In this document: positions 15,643 through 24,656 of the stretch, one piece after another
Numbering within the stretch: position 1 is the stretch's first letter
Layout of the letters: each line of letters starts with the position of its first letter
Origin: Oscillibacter sp.
GTDB lineage: Bacteria; Bacillota; Clostridia; Oscillospirales; Oscillospiraceae
Length of the DNA: 64,000 nucleotides
Direction of reading: 5' to 3'
NCBI GenBank assembly: GCA_003539495.1
Contig: DPPB01000004.1
Coordinates: forward strand, 19,601 to 83,600
The notes under the pieces: generated by a model
What the model was told of the DNA's origin: nothing
The model's input: the letters and a program-made list of their open reading frames with translations, nothing else
The model's database searches: none
Program-made: the position numbers and the translations under genes

Positions 15643-17645
15643 TCTTTGCGTTGGCAGGCAATCAAAATTGCGGCAAGACCACGCTCTTTAACGCCCTTAC
15701 CGGCTCTAACCAGCATGTGGGTAATTTCCCCGGCGTGACGGTGGACCAGAAGATCGGTGAGATTAAGGACGGCAAGAGCGGCTCAGTGGTAGATCTGCCG
15801 GGTATCTACTCCCTGCGCCCCTACACCCAGGAGGAGATCGTGACCCGGGACTTTATTCTCAAGGGAAAGCCCGACGGGATCATCAATATCGTGGATGCTA
15901 CCAATATTGAGCGAAATCTCTATCTGACACTGCAGCTGTTGGAGCTGCGGGTGCCCATGGTGCTGGCCCTGAACATGATGGACGAGGTCCGCGCCAACGG
16001 CGGGACCATAGATGTGCAGGAGTTGAGCCACTGCTTGGGCATTCCGGTGGTGCCCATCAGTGCGGTGAAGGGCGAGGGCGTGTCGGAGCTGCTGGATCAA
16101 GCAGTACACACCGCCCGCACAAAGACCTTGCCCAAGGTATACGACTTCTGCTCGGAGGAGTCTGCGGTGCATCGGTGCATCCACGCGGTGGTGCATATGA
16201 TCCAAGACCACGCCGACAAGGCGGACATCCCGGCGAGATTTGCTACTACGAAGCTCATTGAGGGCGATGAAAACATCCTGCAGCAGCTTCAGCTGGATCA
16301 AAACGAAAAGGAGCTGCTGGAGCACTGCATCGTGCAGATGGAGAACGAGAGCGGGCTGGACCGCAATGCCGCTCTGGCGGATATGCGCTACAGCTTCATT
16401 GAGAATGTGGTGCAGATCTGTGTGGTCAAGTGCCACGAGAGCAAGGAACACCGCCGCTCGGTGCAAATGGACAAGGTGCTCACGGGCAAGTATACGGCCC
16501 TGCCGGTATTTTTCGGCGTGATGCTTCTGATTTTCTACCTGACCTTCAACCTTATCGGTCAGAACCTGTCTGATTTTCTCAGTCTGGGCATTGATAAGCT
16601 GACCCTGGTAGTGGACAAGGGCCTCACGGCCTACGGCATCAATCCGGTGGTGCATAGTCTCATTGTAGACGGCGTTTTTGCCGGTGTGGGCAGCGTGCTG
16701 TCGTTCCTGCCCATCATCGTCACGCTGTTTTTCTTCCTGTCCATTTTGGAGGATACCGGCTACATGGCCCGGGTGGCCTTTGTCATGGACAGACTTCTGC
16801 GAAAGATTGGTCTGTCCGGGCGCAGCTTTGTGCCTATGCTTATCGGCTTCGGCTGCACGGTGCCGGCCATCATGGCTACCCGCACGGTCTCCTCGGACCG
16901 AGATCGGAAGATGACTATACTCCTGACGCCGTATATGAGCTGCTCGGCAAAAATCCCCATTTATGCGGTGTTTTCAGCAGCGTTTTTTCCGGATCACGCA
17001 GCGCTGGTGATGATTGGCCTATATGTGACGGGTATTGTGCTGGGTATCCTGCTGGCGCTGGTGCTGAAGGATACGGCTTTTCGAGGGCAGCCGGTCCCCT
17101 TCGTGATGGAGCTGCCCAACTACCGCATGCCCTCGGCCAAGAGCGTGGGCCTGCTGCTGTGGGAAAAGGCTCGGGACTTCCTGGAGCGGGCCTTCACGGT
17201 CATTTTCCTGGCCACCATCATCATTTGGTTCCTGCAGACATTTGATGCCAAGCTCAATGTGGTCACGGACAGTGCGGATAGTCTCCTGGCGCTGGTGGGC
17301 CAGTTTATTTCCGTTATTTTTAAGCCCTTGGGCTTTAATGATTGGCGGGTGGCCACGGCGCTGATCTCCGGCTTCACGGCCAAGGAGGCGGTGGTATCCA
17401 CCCTGGCGGTGCTGCTGGGCACCAGCACGGCGAACCTGGGAGCGGCGCTGAGCGCGCTATTCACGCCGCTTTCCGCCCTGTCCTTCCTGGTGTTCACGCT
17501 TTTGTATACACCGTGTATCGCAGCGGTGACCACCATCCGCCGGGAGCTGGGCTCTTTCTGGAGAATGCTGGGCGTAGTGCTGCTGCAGTGCTCAGTGGCC
17601 TGGCTGGTGGGCATGCTGGTGTATCAGGTCGGAGGCTTGCTATGA
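15639..17645 (+). CDS. feoB: Ferrous iron transporter B
   Basis: Cytoplasmic-membrane Fe(II) importer with an N-terminal G domain. The 668-residue product shows G1 GNQNCGKTT (about residues 6-14; Cys replaces the usual Ser before GKT), G3 DLPGIYSL, G4 NMMD and G5 SAVKGEG, then the GTPase-associated helical region (about 165-270) and two Gate domains with 8-9 membrane helices (MLIGFGCTVPAIMATRTV, SGFTAKEAVVSTLAVLLG). Full length for the family. Coupled to feoA upstream and to a Cys-rich partner downstream. Anaerobic growth makes Fe(II) uptake the expected iron route. Confidence 0.97.
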   Translation: MIFALAGNQNCGKTTLFNALTGSNQHVGNFPGVTVDQKIGEIKDGKSGSVVDLPGIYSLRPYTQEEIVTRDFILKGKPDGIINIVDATNIERNLYLTLQLLELRVPMVLALNMMDEVRANGGTIDVQELSHCLGIPVVPISAVKGEGVSELLDQAVHTARTKTLPKVYDFCSEESAVHRCIHAVVHMIQDHADKADIPARFATTKLIEGDENILQQLQLDQNEKELLEHCIVQMENESGLDRNAALADMRYSFIENVVQICVVKCHESKEHRRSVQMDKVLTGKYTALPVFFGVMLLIFYLTFNLIGQNLSDFLSLGIDKLTLVVDKGLTAYGINPVVHSLIVDGVFAGVGSVLSFLPIIVTLFFFLSILEDTGYMARVAFVMDRLLRKIGLSGRSFVPMLIGFGCTVPAIMATRTVSSDRDRKMTILLTPYMSCSAKIPIYAVFSAAFFPDHAALVMIGLYVTGIVLGILLALVLKDTAFRGQPVPFVMELPNYRMPSAKSVGLLLWEKARDFLERAFTVIFLATIIIWFLQTFDAKLNVVTDSADSLLALVGQFISVIFKPLGFNDWRVATALISGFTAKEAVVSTLAVLLGTSTANLGAALSALFTPLSALSFLVFTLLYTPCIAAVTTIRRELGSFWRMLGVVLLQCSVAWLVGMLVYQVGGLL

Positions 17646-17779
17646 GTACGTTGGATTGGCTCCTTTTGGCCGCCATTCTGGTGGGTGCCGCCGTGGCGCT
17701 GGTGCATCTGCTCAGGGGTAAAAAGGGTGGCTGCTGCGGTGATTGCCGATCCTGCTGCGGCTGTCACAAAATGAAATAG
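17642..17779 (+). CDS. FeoB-associated Cys-rich membrane protein
   Basis: A 45-residue protein with one membrane helix (LDWLLLAAILVGAAVALVHL, residues 4-23) and a cytoplasmic tail holding GGCCGDCRSCCGCHKMK. It fits the FeoB_associated family and may play the FeoC-like or iron-handing role. Its ATG overlaps the feoB stop (atga), indicating coupling. Confidence 0.9.
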   Translation: MSTLDWLLLAAILVGAAVALVHLLRGKKGGCCGDCRSCCGCHKMK

Positions 17780-17874
17780 TCAGGACGGGCAGGTGCTTCG
17801 GCATCTGCCTGTTTTTTCGGGGACTGGCACATTTTGCTGCCCGGGGACATAGGATGCCCACAGGGGTGGATGCT

Positions 17875-18159
17875 ATGCTGAATCGTTTCACACAACTGCG
17901 GCGCAAGGAGGTCATCAACCTCTGCGACGGCTGCCGGCTGGGCTGCGTGGGGGATGTGGAGATAAAGCTGCCGGAGGGAGAGGTTCGGGCGCTGATCGTA
18001 TTTGGCCCGTGCCGGTTTTTCGGCCTGTTCGGCAGGGGAGAGGATTACTACATACCCTGGGAGTGTATACAGAAATTCGGGGACGACATCATTCTCATCG
18101 ACAAGCCCTTTCAGCGCCGGAACGTCCCGCCCGACCGCAAACACAGACGCTGGGGATGA
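17875..18159 (+). CDS. YlmC/YmxH family sporulation protein (PRC-barrel)
   Basis: A 94-residue protein with a PRC-barrel-like core: MLNRFTQLRRKEVINLCDG, then GCVGDVEIKLPEG and DYYIPWECIQKFGDDIILID. Family members in endospore formers (YlmC, YmxH) are small sporulation-associated proteins of unknown mechanism. The ATG at 17875 is chosen by homology and the preceding ggggtgg; an upstream in-frame extension has no family resemblance and overlaps the preceding gene. The C terminus is basic (RRNVPPDRKHRRWG). Confidence 0.82.
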   Translation: MLNRFTQLRRKEVINLCDGCRLGCVGDVEIKLPEGEVRALIVFGPCRFFGLFGRGEDYYIPWECIQKFGDDIILIDKPFQRRNVPPDRKHRRWG

Positions 18160-18194
18160 ACCGGAAAAAACGGCAGAAATTATAGAAAAACCAC

Positions 18195-18223
18195 TTGCAA
18201 TTTATGTTTTAATATGGTATTAT
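18195..18223 (+). promoter_or_regulatory. Promoter of rpsB-tsf
   Basis: TTGCAA (18195-18200), 17-bp spacer, TATTAT (18218-18223). About 100 nt of G-rich leader follow before rpsB and may hold an S2 autoregulatory structure, but I could not draw one reliably. Confidence 0.7.
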
Positions 18224-18332
18224 ATTTCAGCATTCCGCACAGGCTTGGACTCTCGGTCGGTGCCGTATTGGTTGGCCGGGGGGAGGAAAAGTCTGGAGGG
18301 TAAAACTAAAAATCAAAGGAGAACTGAACAAA

Positions 18333-19070
18333 ATGGCAAATCAGAATGTTGTTTCCATGAAGGCTCTGCTGGAGGCCGGCGTACACTTCGGCCACCAGAC
18401 CCGCCGCTGGAACCCCAAGATGGCTCCCTACATTTACACCGAGCGCAACGGGATCTACATCATCGACCTGCAGAAGACCGTGAAGAAGCTGGAGGAGGCT
18501 TACAACTTCGTGCGTGAGCTCAGCGAGTCCGGCCAGAGCCTGCTGTTCGTGGGCACCAAGAAGCAGGCACAGGAGGCCATCAAGGACGAGGCTCTGCGCT
18601 GCAACATGTTCTATGTAAACGCCCGTTGGCTGGGCGGCATGATGACCAACTTCAAGACCATGCGCACCCGTGTGGACCGCCTGAATCAGCTGAAGGCCAT
18701 GCAGGCTGACGGCACCTTCGACATGCTGCCCAAGAAGGAAGTTATCAAGCACCTGGGCGAGATCGAGAAGCTGGAGAAGTATCTGGGCGGCGTGAAGGAA
18801 ATGAAGAAGCTGCCCGGCGCCCTGTTCATCGTGGACACCCGCAAGGAGCGCAACGCCATTGCTGAGGCACACCGCCTGGGCATTCCCGTTGTGGCCATTG
18901 CCGATACCAACTGCGATCCCGACGAGATCGATTATCCCATCCCCGGCAACGATGACGCCATCCGTGCCATCAAGCTGATCTCCTCCGTCATGGCCAATGC
19001 CATGATCGAGGGCCGCCAGGGCGAGCAGACCGAGGAGGCCGCCGCTCCCGCCGAGGAAACCGCCGAATAA
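18333..19070 (+). CDS. rpsB: 30S ribosomal protein S2
   Basis: A 245-residue small-subunit protein: MKALLEAGVHFGHQTRRWNP at the N terminus, the FVGTKKQAQ and NARWLGGMMTN blocks and the VVAIADTNCDPD motif are all S2 hallmarks. The C terminus has an acidic extension (EQTEEAAAPAEETAE). First gene of the classical rpsB-tsf pair, with a terminator-like hairpin between them. Confidence 0.98.
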   Translation: MANQNVVSMKALLEAGVHFGHQTRRWNPKMAPYIYTERNGIYIIDLQKTVKKLEEAYNFVRELSESGQSLLFVGTKKQAQEAIKDEALRCNMFYVNARWLGGMMTNFKTMRTRVDRLNQLKAMQADGTFDMLPKKEVIKHLGEIEKLEKYLGGVKEMKKLPGALFIVDTRKERNAIAEAHRLGIPVVAIADTNCDPDEIDYPIPGNDDAIRAIKLISSVMANAMIEGRQGEQTEEAAAPAEETAE

Positions 19071-19097
19071 GCAAATTCCTTTTACCGCTGAACGAAC

Positions 19098-19127
19098 GGG
19101 GCAGGGCGTGTCCCTGCCCCTTATTTT
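19098..19127 (+). terminator. rpsB-tsf intergenic terminator/attenuator
   Basis: 9-bp GC-only stem ggggcaggg/ccctgcccc, 5-nt loop, followed by ttatttt. As in other bacteria it probably gives partial termination so rpsB is made in excess of tsf. Confidence 0.8.
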
Positions 19128-19155
19128 GTAAATAATTGAACTGGAGGATATAAAA

Positions 19156-20082
19156 ATGGCTTTTAGTGCTGCTGATGTTAAGACTCTGCGCGAGATGACC
19201 GGCGTGGGCATGATGGATTGCAAGAAGGCTTTGGTGGAGACCGATGGCGATATGGACAAGGCTGTGGAGTACCTGCGTGAAAAGGGCCTGGCCAAGGCTG
19301 CCAAGAAGGCCGGCCGCATCGCTGCCGAGGGCATGAGCTATGTGTGCGTGGAAAACGGCGCTGCCGCTATGGTGGAGGTAAACTGCGAGACCGACTTCTG
19401 CGCTAAGAGTGATTCCTTCGTGGCATTCGTCAAGGACATTGCCAAGACCGTCCTGGAGTGCAATCCCGCCGATGTGGATGCGCTGATGAACTGCAAGTAT
19501 GCCGGGTCCGACCTGACCGTGGCTGAGACCATGCCCGAGAAGGTCATGTCTATCGGTGAGAACCTGCAGATCCGCCGCTTTGTTCGTATGGATACCAACA
19601 CCTCTGTGGGTTATGTCCATGCCGGCGGCAAGATCGGTGTGCTGGTGAACTTGGCCGTGGAGGGCGGCGTCGACGCCACCGAGATCGGCAAGAACGTCGC
19701 CATGCAGATCGCCGCTCTGAATCCCCGCTTCTGGGATAAGTCCCAGGTGAGCCAGGAGGTGCTGGACGAGGAGAAGAAGGTGGCCCTGGCTCTCATGGAC
19801 CAGGATCCCAAGATGGCCTCCAAGCCCGCTCAGGTCAAGGAGAAGATCGTCATGGGCAAGATGAACAAGTTCTATCAGGAGAACTGCCTGCTGCAGCAGG
19901 AGTTCGTCCGTGGTGACCTGTTCACCGGCTCTGTGGAGGGTTACATTGCCGACGCTGCCAAGAAGCTGGGCGGCTCCGTGAAGTTTGTGGATGCTGTGCG
20001 CTTCGCCACCGGCGAGGGCATTGAGAAGAAGCAGGAGGACTTCGCCGCTGAGGTCGCTGCCCAGATGAACATGGGCAAGTAA
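19156..20082 (+). CDS. tsf: Elongation factor Ts
   Basis: Nucleotide exchange factor for EF-Tu. The 308-residue protein has the UBA-like N-terminal domain with the TDVG-type motif MTGVGMMDCKKALVETDGD (about residues 15-33), the core beginning CETDFCAKSDSFVAF, and the C-terminal module. Start ATG follows ctggaggatata. Second gene of the rpsB operon. Confidence 0.98.
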   Translation: MAFSAADVKTLREMTGVGMMDCKKALVETDGDMDKAVEYLREKGLAKAAKKAGRIAAEGMSYVCVENGAAAMVEVNCETDFCAKSDSFVAFVKDIAKTVLECNPADVDALMNCKYAGSDLTVAETMPEKVMSIGENLQIRRFVRMDTNTSVGYVHAGGKIGVLVNLAVEGGVDATEIGKNVAMQIAALNPRFWDKSQVSQEVLDEEKKVALALMDQDPKMASKPAQVKEKIVMGKMNKFYQENCLLQQEFVRGDLFTGSVEGYIADAAKKLGGSVKFVDAVRFATGEGIEKKQEDFAAEVAAQMNMGK

Positions 20083-20101
20083 TTCTTGCTGTAATACGAA
20101 T

Positions 20102-20135
20102 AAAAAGGACGGCTTCCTTGGAAGTCGTCCTTTTT
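20102..20135 (+). terminator. Terminator of tsf
   Basis: Stem aaaaaggacggcttcc/ggaagtcgtccttttt with T tract. Confidence 0.85.
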
Positions 20136-20232
20136 GTATGCAAATGTAGCCTGCTGTTGCGAACCGGCGGCGGATGTCACTGGCGTAGCAATCCGTATCC
20201 TGCCGGAATGAGAGAAATATAGCTGTGCTTTA

Positions 20233-20799
20233 TTACAGCTTCTCTAACTGCTCCGGGCTGTCGATGTCAATAAGCTGAGTGGGGGAGACCTCCATCAGCA
20301 GCAGCTCCCCCTCATGGGCCAGAATCACCGAGCGACCACCGCAGTCGCCGGTGAGGGCCATCAGCTCCGGGAAAAAACGGGCAGGAAAGATACAGGGGTT
20401 GCCTCGCCGACCTCTATGACCAAGGCCCACAATGCGGTCCGGATGGGCGGCGGCAAAGCCGATGAGATCAGCTACAGTTTCTTTTTTCAGCCGGGGCTGA
20501 TCCGCCACTTGAAACATCACTGCGTCGCAATCTGCCAGGGCCGCCAGGCCGATGCGGATGGACTCGCTCTGCCCCCGCTCCGGATATGGGTTGTGCAGGG
20601 GGGTGAAGCTGTATTTTTCCGCCAGCGCCGCCACCTGGGGATACTGAGTTACCACCACCACGCGATGGAGCTTATCCCCGGGAATGGCGGACAGGGCGTA
20701 GTTTATCAGCGTTTCTCCGCACCCCAGATCCACTGTCAGCTTATTCTCGCCGAAGCGGCGGCCAAGGCCCGCCGCCATTAAAACACATCCGATTTTCAT
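20233..20799 (-). CDS. mocA: Molybdenum cofactor nucleotidyltransferase (MocA/MobA-like)
   Basis: A 188-residue GT-A-fold nucleotidyltransferase: LMAAGLGRRFGENKL is the nucleotide-binding loop, followed by QVADQPRLKKETV and GHRGRRGNPCIFPARFF. MocA enzymes convert Mo-molybdopterin to the cytosine dinucleotide form used by xanthine dehydrogenase-type hydroxylases. The ATG at 20799 is chosen (aaggag 8 nt upstream). It is divergent from the xdh operon, so it likely matures those enzymes; the selenium-dependent hydroxylase set includes a MocA homologue together with YqeB and YqeC, both found at 39-41 kb. Confidence 0.88.
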   Translation of the reverse strand: MKIGCVLMAAGLGRRFGENKLTVDLGCGETLINYALSAIPGDKLHRVVVVTQYPQVAALAEKYSFTPLHNPYPERGQSESIRIGLAALADCDAVMFQVADQPRLKKETVADLIGFAAAHPDRIVGLGHRGRRGNPCIFPARFFPELMALTGDCGGRSVILAHEGELLLMEVSPTQLIDIDSPEQLEKL

Positions 20800-20860
20800 G
20801 AGCAACACTCCTTGTCCGTAGTATACCCGGATCCTATCTTTTTTGTCAATGGAATTTACT

Positions 20861-21042
20861 GCCGGTTTACAAGGGCAGGCACGTCTGCCAGAGCGCCTTT
20901 GCGGTACTTTTAGTCCTTCTCACCTTGGCGGGTGTCAGCCTGCCTGCGGGTGGAAAAGCGAAAATCCATCGAGAATCTATCGCCGGCAGGTGCGAAGCGT
21001 TTCTGCCCGTCAAAACCGTGGCTGCCCCTGTTAACCGATGGC
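20861..21042. repeat. ~180-bp element with imperfect terminal inverted repeats
   Basis: Left end ggtttacaagggcaggcac (starting near 20863) and right end (21018-21036 region, complement ggttaacaggggcagccac) match at about 16 of 19 positions. The right end shares about 31 of 37 bases with the arm of the hairpin at 2206-2259. No reading frame inside is convincing. It occupies much of the gap between mocA and the xdh promoter, so it may be a MITE-like insertion. Confidence 0.55.
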
Positions 21043-21075
21043 ATCATTATTTACAAAATAGAATCACGAATTCCC

Positions 21076-21104
21076 TTTTCAATGCGGACGTTTTATGATA
21101 CAAT
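21076..21104 (+). promoter_or_regulatory. Probable promoter of the xdh operon
   Basis: TTTTCA (21076-21081), 17-bp spacer, TACAAT (21099-21104). The -35 is weak, which would suit an activated promoter. Confidence 0.5.
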
Positions 21105-21167
21105 GCATCATAGTTATATGTGATGTACTATATTCTTTTATTAAATTTGCATAAGGGAGGCTATACA

Positions 21168-23309
21168 ATGCCAGCAACGAAAATCGGCGACAAGATCATC
21201 CGGGTGGATGCCATCGAAAAAGCCCGGGGCGAGGCGACCTATGTCTGCGACATGACCCTGCCGGATATGCAGTACGCCTACATGGTTCGCTCCACGGTCC
21301 CCAGAGGGACAATTGACGCCATCCACCTGCCGGAATTTCCGGAGGGCTATTATTTCATCTCCGCCAAGGACATTCCCGCCCAAGGAAAGAACGAGCTGTG
21401 GATGATTATGAAGGATTGGCGCTGCTTTGCCGAGGATTATGTGCTGTATGTGGGCGAGACCATCGGTATTGTAGTAGGACCCGACCGAGCGACACTGAAG
21501 GACCTGCGGGATCAGATCAAGATTGACTACACCGAGCAGACGCCCGCCGTGACCATTGACGATGGCATCAACAGCGTGGGCGGCCCCATGTTCCCGGAGA
21601 AGGGCAGCAATGTCATGTGTGAGCTGTTCTGTGAGAAGGGCAGACCCATGGAGGAGGTCTTTGCCGAGGCGGACGAAATTTTTGAGGAGACCCTGACCAC
21701 CCCCTACCAGGAGCACGCCCATCTGGAGACCAACAGCGCCATTGCCGACTATGAGGATGGGAAGTTCGTATTCTACGCATCTGCCCAGTGCCCGTTTTAC
21801 ATCCGCAAGTCCATTGCCGGTCTGCTGGACGTTCCCTATGATGACATCATCATCCGCCAGTGTACCACCGGCGGCGCCTTCGGCGGCAAGGAGCATTTCC
21901 CGGATGTGCTTTGCGGCGCACTGCTCATTGCGGAAAACAAGATCCGCAAGCCCATCAAGATGGTTTTTGACCGGGAGGAGGACACCCAGTTCAGCGTGAA
22001 GCGCCATCCCTCCAAATGCATCTACAAGACCGCTGTGAAAAACGGCGAGATCATCGGCACTGAGGGCCATATCTACTATAACTGCGGTGCGTATCTGTCC
22101 TCTTCCTTCGTGGTGCTGCAGCGGGGTGTGTTCCACGCCAACGGTGTGTATACCATTCCCAACACCTATCTCAAGGGCGAGGGCATCGGCACCAACACCT
22201 TCCCCACCTGCGCCTTCCGTGGCTTCGGCGCACCTCAAACTCTGTTCTGCTTTGAGACCCATCTGACCCACCTGGCCCACCATTTGGGTGTAGACCCCCT
22301 GGCGTTCAAGATGCGCTATTTGGCCAAGAAGGGTGACGAGACCACCACCAACGGCCACATCATCGAGGATGTGAAACTGCCGGAGATGATCGATGTCATC
22401 ACCAAGGAATCCGACTACTGGAACAAGATCAAGGAATATAAGCCCGGCTGCGGACGGGGCATCGGCGTGGCGCTTTATAACCACGGCGGCGCTTTCACCG
22501 GCAACGGCGAGCAGGCCATTATCAAGGGCCACGCCCGGCTGACCAAGACCGGCGATAAGGTGGAGATTTTTGTGGGCTCCACGGAGATGGGTCAGGGTTT
22601 CCGCACCACTCTGCGCAAGATCTGCGCCGCCACCCTGGGAATTTCCATGGATAATATTGAGTATAAGAATCCCGATACCTCCAAGGTGGTGGATTCCGGC
22701 CCCACCGCCGCTTCTCGGTCTACGATGGTCGTTGGCCGTCTGGTGGAGCGGGCCGCACTGGAGATGAAGGAGCGCTGGAACGAGGGCGATTTCTCCACCG
22801 AGGTGGAGTATGAGCATCCCGAGGGTTATCCCTGGGACCAGGCCACCTTCCGGGGTGACGCATACCTGGGCTACGGCTGGGGCGCAGTGATCGTGGAGGT
22901 GGAGGTGGATAAACTCACCAACGAGGTCAAGACCCTGGGCGTGTGGTCCTCCCATGAGATCGGCAAGGCCATTGACGAGCTTATCGTTCACGGCCAGGTC
23001 AACGGCGGTATCCTGCAGTCTCTGGGCTATGGCTCTATGGAAAAGCTGGAGAATAAGAAGGGCTACTTCAAGCAGAAGAGCATGTCCGACTATGTCATTC
23101 CTACGTCCATGGACTTCCCCAAGCAGTTCTGTCACATCCAGGAAAATCCCTATCCCTGGGGCCCCTACGGCGCCAAGGGCATGGGCGAGCTGGTGTTCAA
23201 CGGCGCCTCAGCGGCCTATGTGGACGCGGTGGAGCGGGCTCTGAACTGTAAATTTACTTCCATTCCTATCCCCGCTGAAGATATTGAGGAGGCGCTGAAG
23301 AATGTATAA
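21168..23309 (+). CDS. xdhA: Xanthine dehydrogenase-family molybdopterin-binding subunit
   Basis: A 713-residue large subunit carrying the Mo cofactor and hydroxylation site. The N-terminal Ald_Xan_dh_C (a/b hammerhead) domain spans about residues 15-120; the Mo-binding region contains TTGGAFGGKEHFPD (about 235-248) and GSTEMGQGFRTTL, and the catalytic glutamate lies in YGAKGMGELVFNGASA near the C terminus. The start MPATKIGDK is set by aagggagg 8 nt upstream. Operon order here is Mo-FeS-FAD, overlapping, so a three-subunit enzyme is expected. Substrate (xanthine, hypoxanthine or another purine) is inferred from the surrounding purine genes. Confidence 0.92.
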   Translation: MPATKIGDKIIRVDAIEKARGEATYVCDMTLPDMQYAYMVRSTVPRGTIDAIHLPEFPEGYYFISAKDIPAQGKNELWMIMKDWRCFAEDYVLYVGETIGIVVGPDRATLKDLRDQIKIDYTEQTPAVTIDDGINSVGGPMFPEKGSNVMCELFCEKGRPMEEVFAEADEIFEETLTTPYQEHAHLETNSAIADYEDGKFVFYASAQCPFYIRKSIAGLLDVPYDDIIIRQCTTGGAFGGKEHFPDVLCGALLIAENKIRKPIKMVFDREEDTQFSVKRHPSKCIYKTAVKNGEIIGTEGHIYYNCGAYLSSSFVVLQRGVFHANGVYTIPNTYLKGEGIGTNTFPTCAFRGFGAPQTLFCFETHLTHLAHHLGVDPLAFKMRYLAKKGDETTTNGHIIEDVKLPEMIDVITKESDYWNKIKEYKPGCGRGIGVALYNHGGAFTGNGEQAIIKGHARLTKTGDKVEIFVGSTEMGQGFRTTLRKICAATLGISMDNIEYKNPDTSKVVDSGPTAASRSTMVVGRLVERAALEMKERWNEGDFSTEVEYEHPEGYPWDQATFRGDAYLGYGWGAVIVEVEVDKLTNEVKTLGVWSSHEIGKAIDELIVHGQVNGGILQSLGYGSMEKLENKKGYFKQKSMSDYVIPTSMDFPKQFCHIQENPYPWGPYGAKGMGELVFNGASAAYVDAVERALNCKFTSIPIPAEDIEEALKNV

Positions 23310-23784
23310 CGATGTTCGATTTACGCTGAATGGCAAGCCCATGGTCTACACCGGTAACCCCCTGCGGCGGCTGCTGGATGTGCTGCGGGAGGACTACGGT
23401 CTCACCGGCAGCAAGGAGGGCTGCGGCGAGGGCGAGTGCGGCGCCTGCTCCATCATTAAAAACGGCAAGCTGGTGACCCCCTGTATCATCCCTGTGGGCT
23501 CTATCCAGGGGGCAGAGCTGCTGACTATTGAGGGGATTCGCGACACCGAGAAGGGCAAGTGCATCATCGAGGCATATGCCGAGGGCGGCGCTGTGCAGTG
23601 CGGCTTCTGCATCCCGGGCATGGTGATGGCCACCTATGTGCTGCTCAACGAGAACCCTGACCCCACAGAGGATGAAATCCGCTTGGGCATCAGCGGCAAT
23701 CTCTGCCGCTGTACCGGCTATGACCTGATCGTGGAGTCTATCCATCTGGCCGCCAAGAAAGGAGCTGCATTATGGAAGAAGTAA
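23302..23784 (+). CDS. xdhC: Xanthine dehydrogenase-family [2Fe-2S] subunit
   Basis: A 160-residue iron-sulfur subunit with all eight cluster cysteines: the plant-ferredoxin set C41, C46, C49, C61 (CGEGECGACS) and the helical set at C100, C103 (QCGFC) and C135, C137 (CRCTGYD). It passes electrons from Mo to FAD. Overlaps xdhA by 8 bp and the FAD subunit by 13 bp, indicating translational coupling and a fixed stoichiometry. Confidence 0.95.
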   Translation: MYNDVRFTLNGKPMVYTGNPLRRLLDVLREDYGLTGSKEGCGEGECGACSIIKNGKLVTPCIIPVGSIQGAELLTIEGIRDTEKGKCIIEAYAEGGAVQCGFCIPGMVMATYVLLNENPDPTEDEIRLGISGNLCRCTGYDLIVESIHLAAKKGAALWKK

Positions 23785-24641
23785 AATGCTATATGCCGCA
23801 AACCCTGGCTGAAGCCCTGCAGATTCGCAAGGAGACCGGGGCCCAGCCCCTGGCAGGCGGCTCCGACCTGATGGTGGCCAACAGCCGCGGCGCGGGTATT
23901 GTGCCGGGCTTTAAGAAGCCGATTTTGATTATCTCTAACCTGCCGGAGCTGAAGGGCATCCGCCGGTTGGACGACGGCACAGTGGAGATCGGCGCCCTGT
24001 CTACCTCCTGGGAAATTCATACCTCACCTGTAACCCATCCGCTTCTGAAGGATGCCGCTTCTCGCATGGGCGCTATTGCCCTGCGAAACAGCGCTACCAT
24101 CGGCGGCAACATCGGCAACGCCTCCCCTAAGGGCGATATGCCCCAGCCGCTGATCCTGCTGGACGCGGAGGTGGTGCTCCAGAGCGTGGACGGTCAGCGG
24201 CGGATGAAGGTGGATGATTTCATCATCAAGACCAAGGTCACCGCCATCCGTGACGATGAGCTCATTACCAAGGTGGTCATTCCGCCTCAGGAGTTTACGC
24301 ATATTTTCTTTCGCAAAATCGGCATGCGCCGCTCCAACGCCATTTCTAAGCTGACCCTTTCCGCCGCCGCCAACATCCAAAACGGCGTAGTGGTGGATTT
24401 CCGGGCCTCCTCCGGTGCCGCCGGCCCTAAGGTGGAGCGCAGCCGTGGGGTGGAGAGTCTGCTCATCGGCCACAAGGTTGAGGAGCTGCCGGAGCTAAAG
24501 GGCGCATTCCTGGATGCCTGGTGCAGCGATGTCATCGCGCCCCACGCAATGCCCGAATACCGCCGCAATGCCACCCGGCGTATGCTGGAGTATTTCATTG
24601 ACGCCCTGGTGGCCGGTCACCCGGAAGGCCGGGTAGAATAA
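23772..24641 (+). CDS. xdhB: Xanthine dehydrogenase-family FAD-binding subunit
   Basis: A 289-residue CoxM/XdhB-type flavoprotein: FAD pyrophosphate loops AGGSDLMV (about residues 27-34) and NSATIGGNIGNASPKGD (about 109-125), then the CO_deh_flav C-terminal domain with RKIGMRRSNAISKL. It is the electron outlet, probably to NAD+ or a ferredoxin-like acceptor. Third gene of the trio. The sequence is full length for the family. Confidence 0.93.
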   Translation: MEEVKCYMPQTLAEALQIRKETGAQPLAGGSDLMVANSRGAGIVPGFKKPILIISNLPELKGIRRLDDGTVEIGALSTSWEIHTSPVTHPLLKDAASRMGAIALRNSATIGGNIGNASPKGDMPQPLILLDAEVVLQSVDGQRRMKVDDFIIKTKVTAIRDDELITKVVIPPQEFTHIFFRKIGMRRSNAISKLTLSAAANIQNGVVVDFRASSGAAGPKVERSRGVESLLIGHKVEELPELKGAFLDAWCSDVIAPHAMPEYRRNATRRMLEYFIDALVAGHPEGRVE

Positions 24642-24656
24642 GCAGGAGGAATGAAC

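Noticed and set aside
21141..23135. 664-residue minus-strand frame opposite xdhA
   Set aside because: Shadow frame; xdhA has motifs, ribosome site and operon context.
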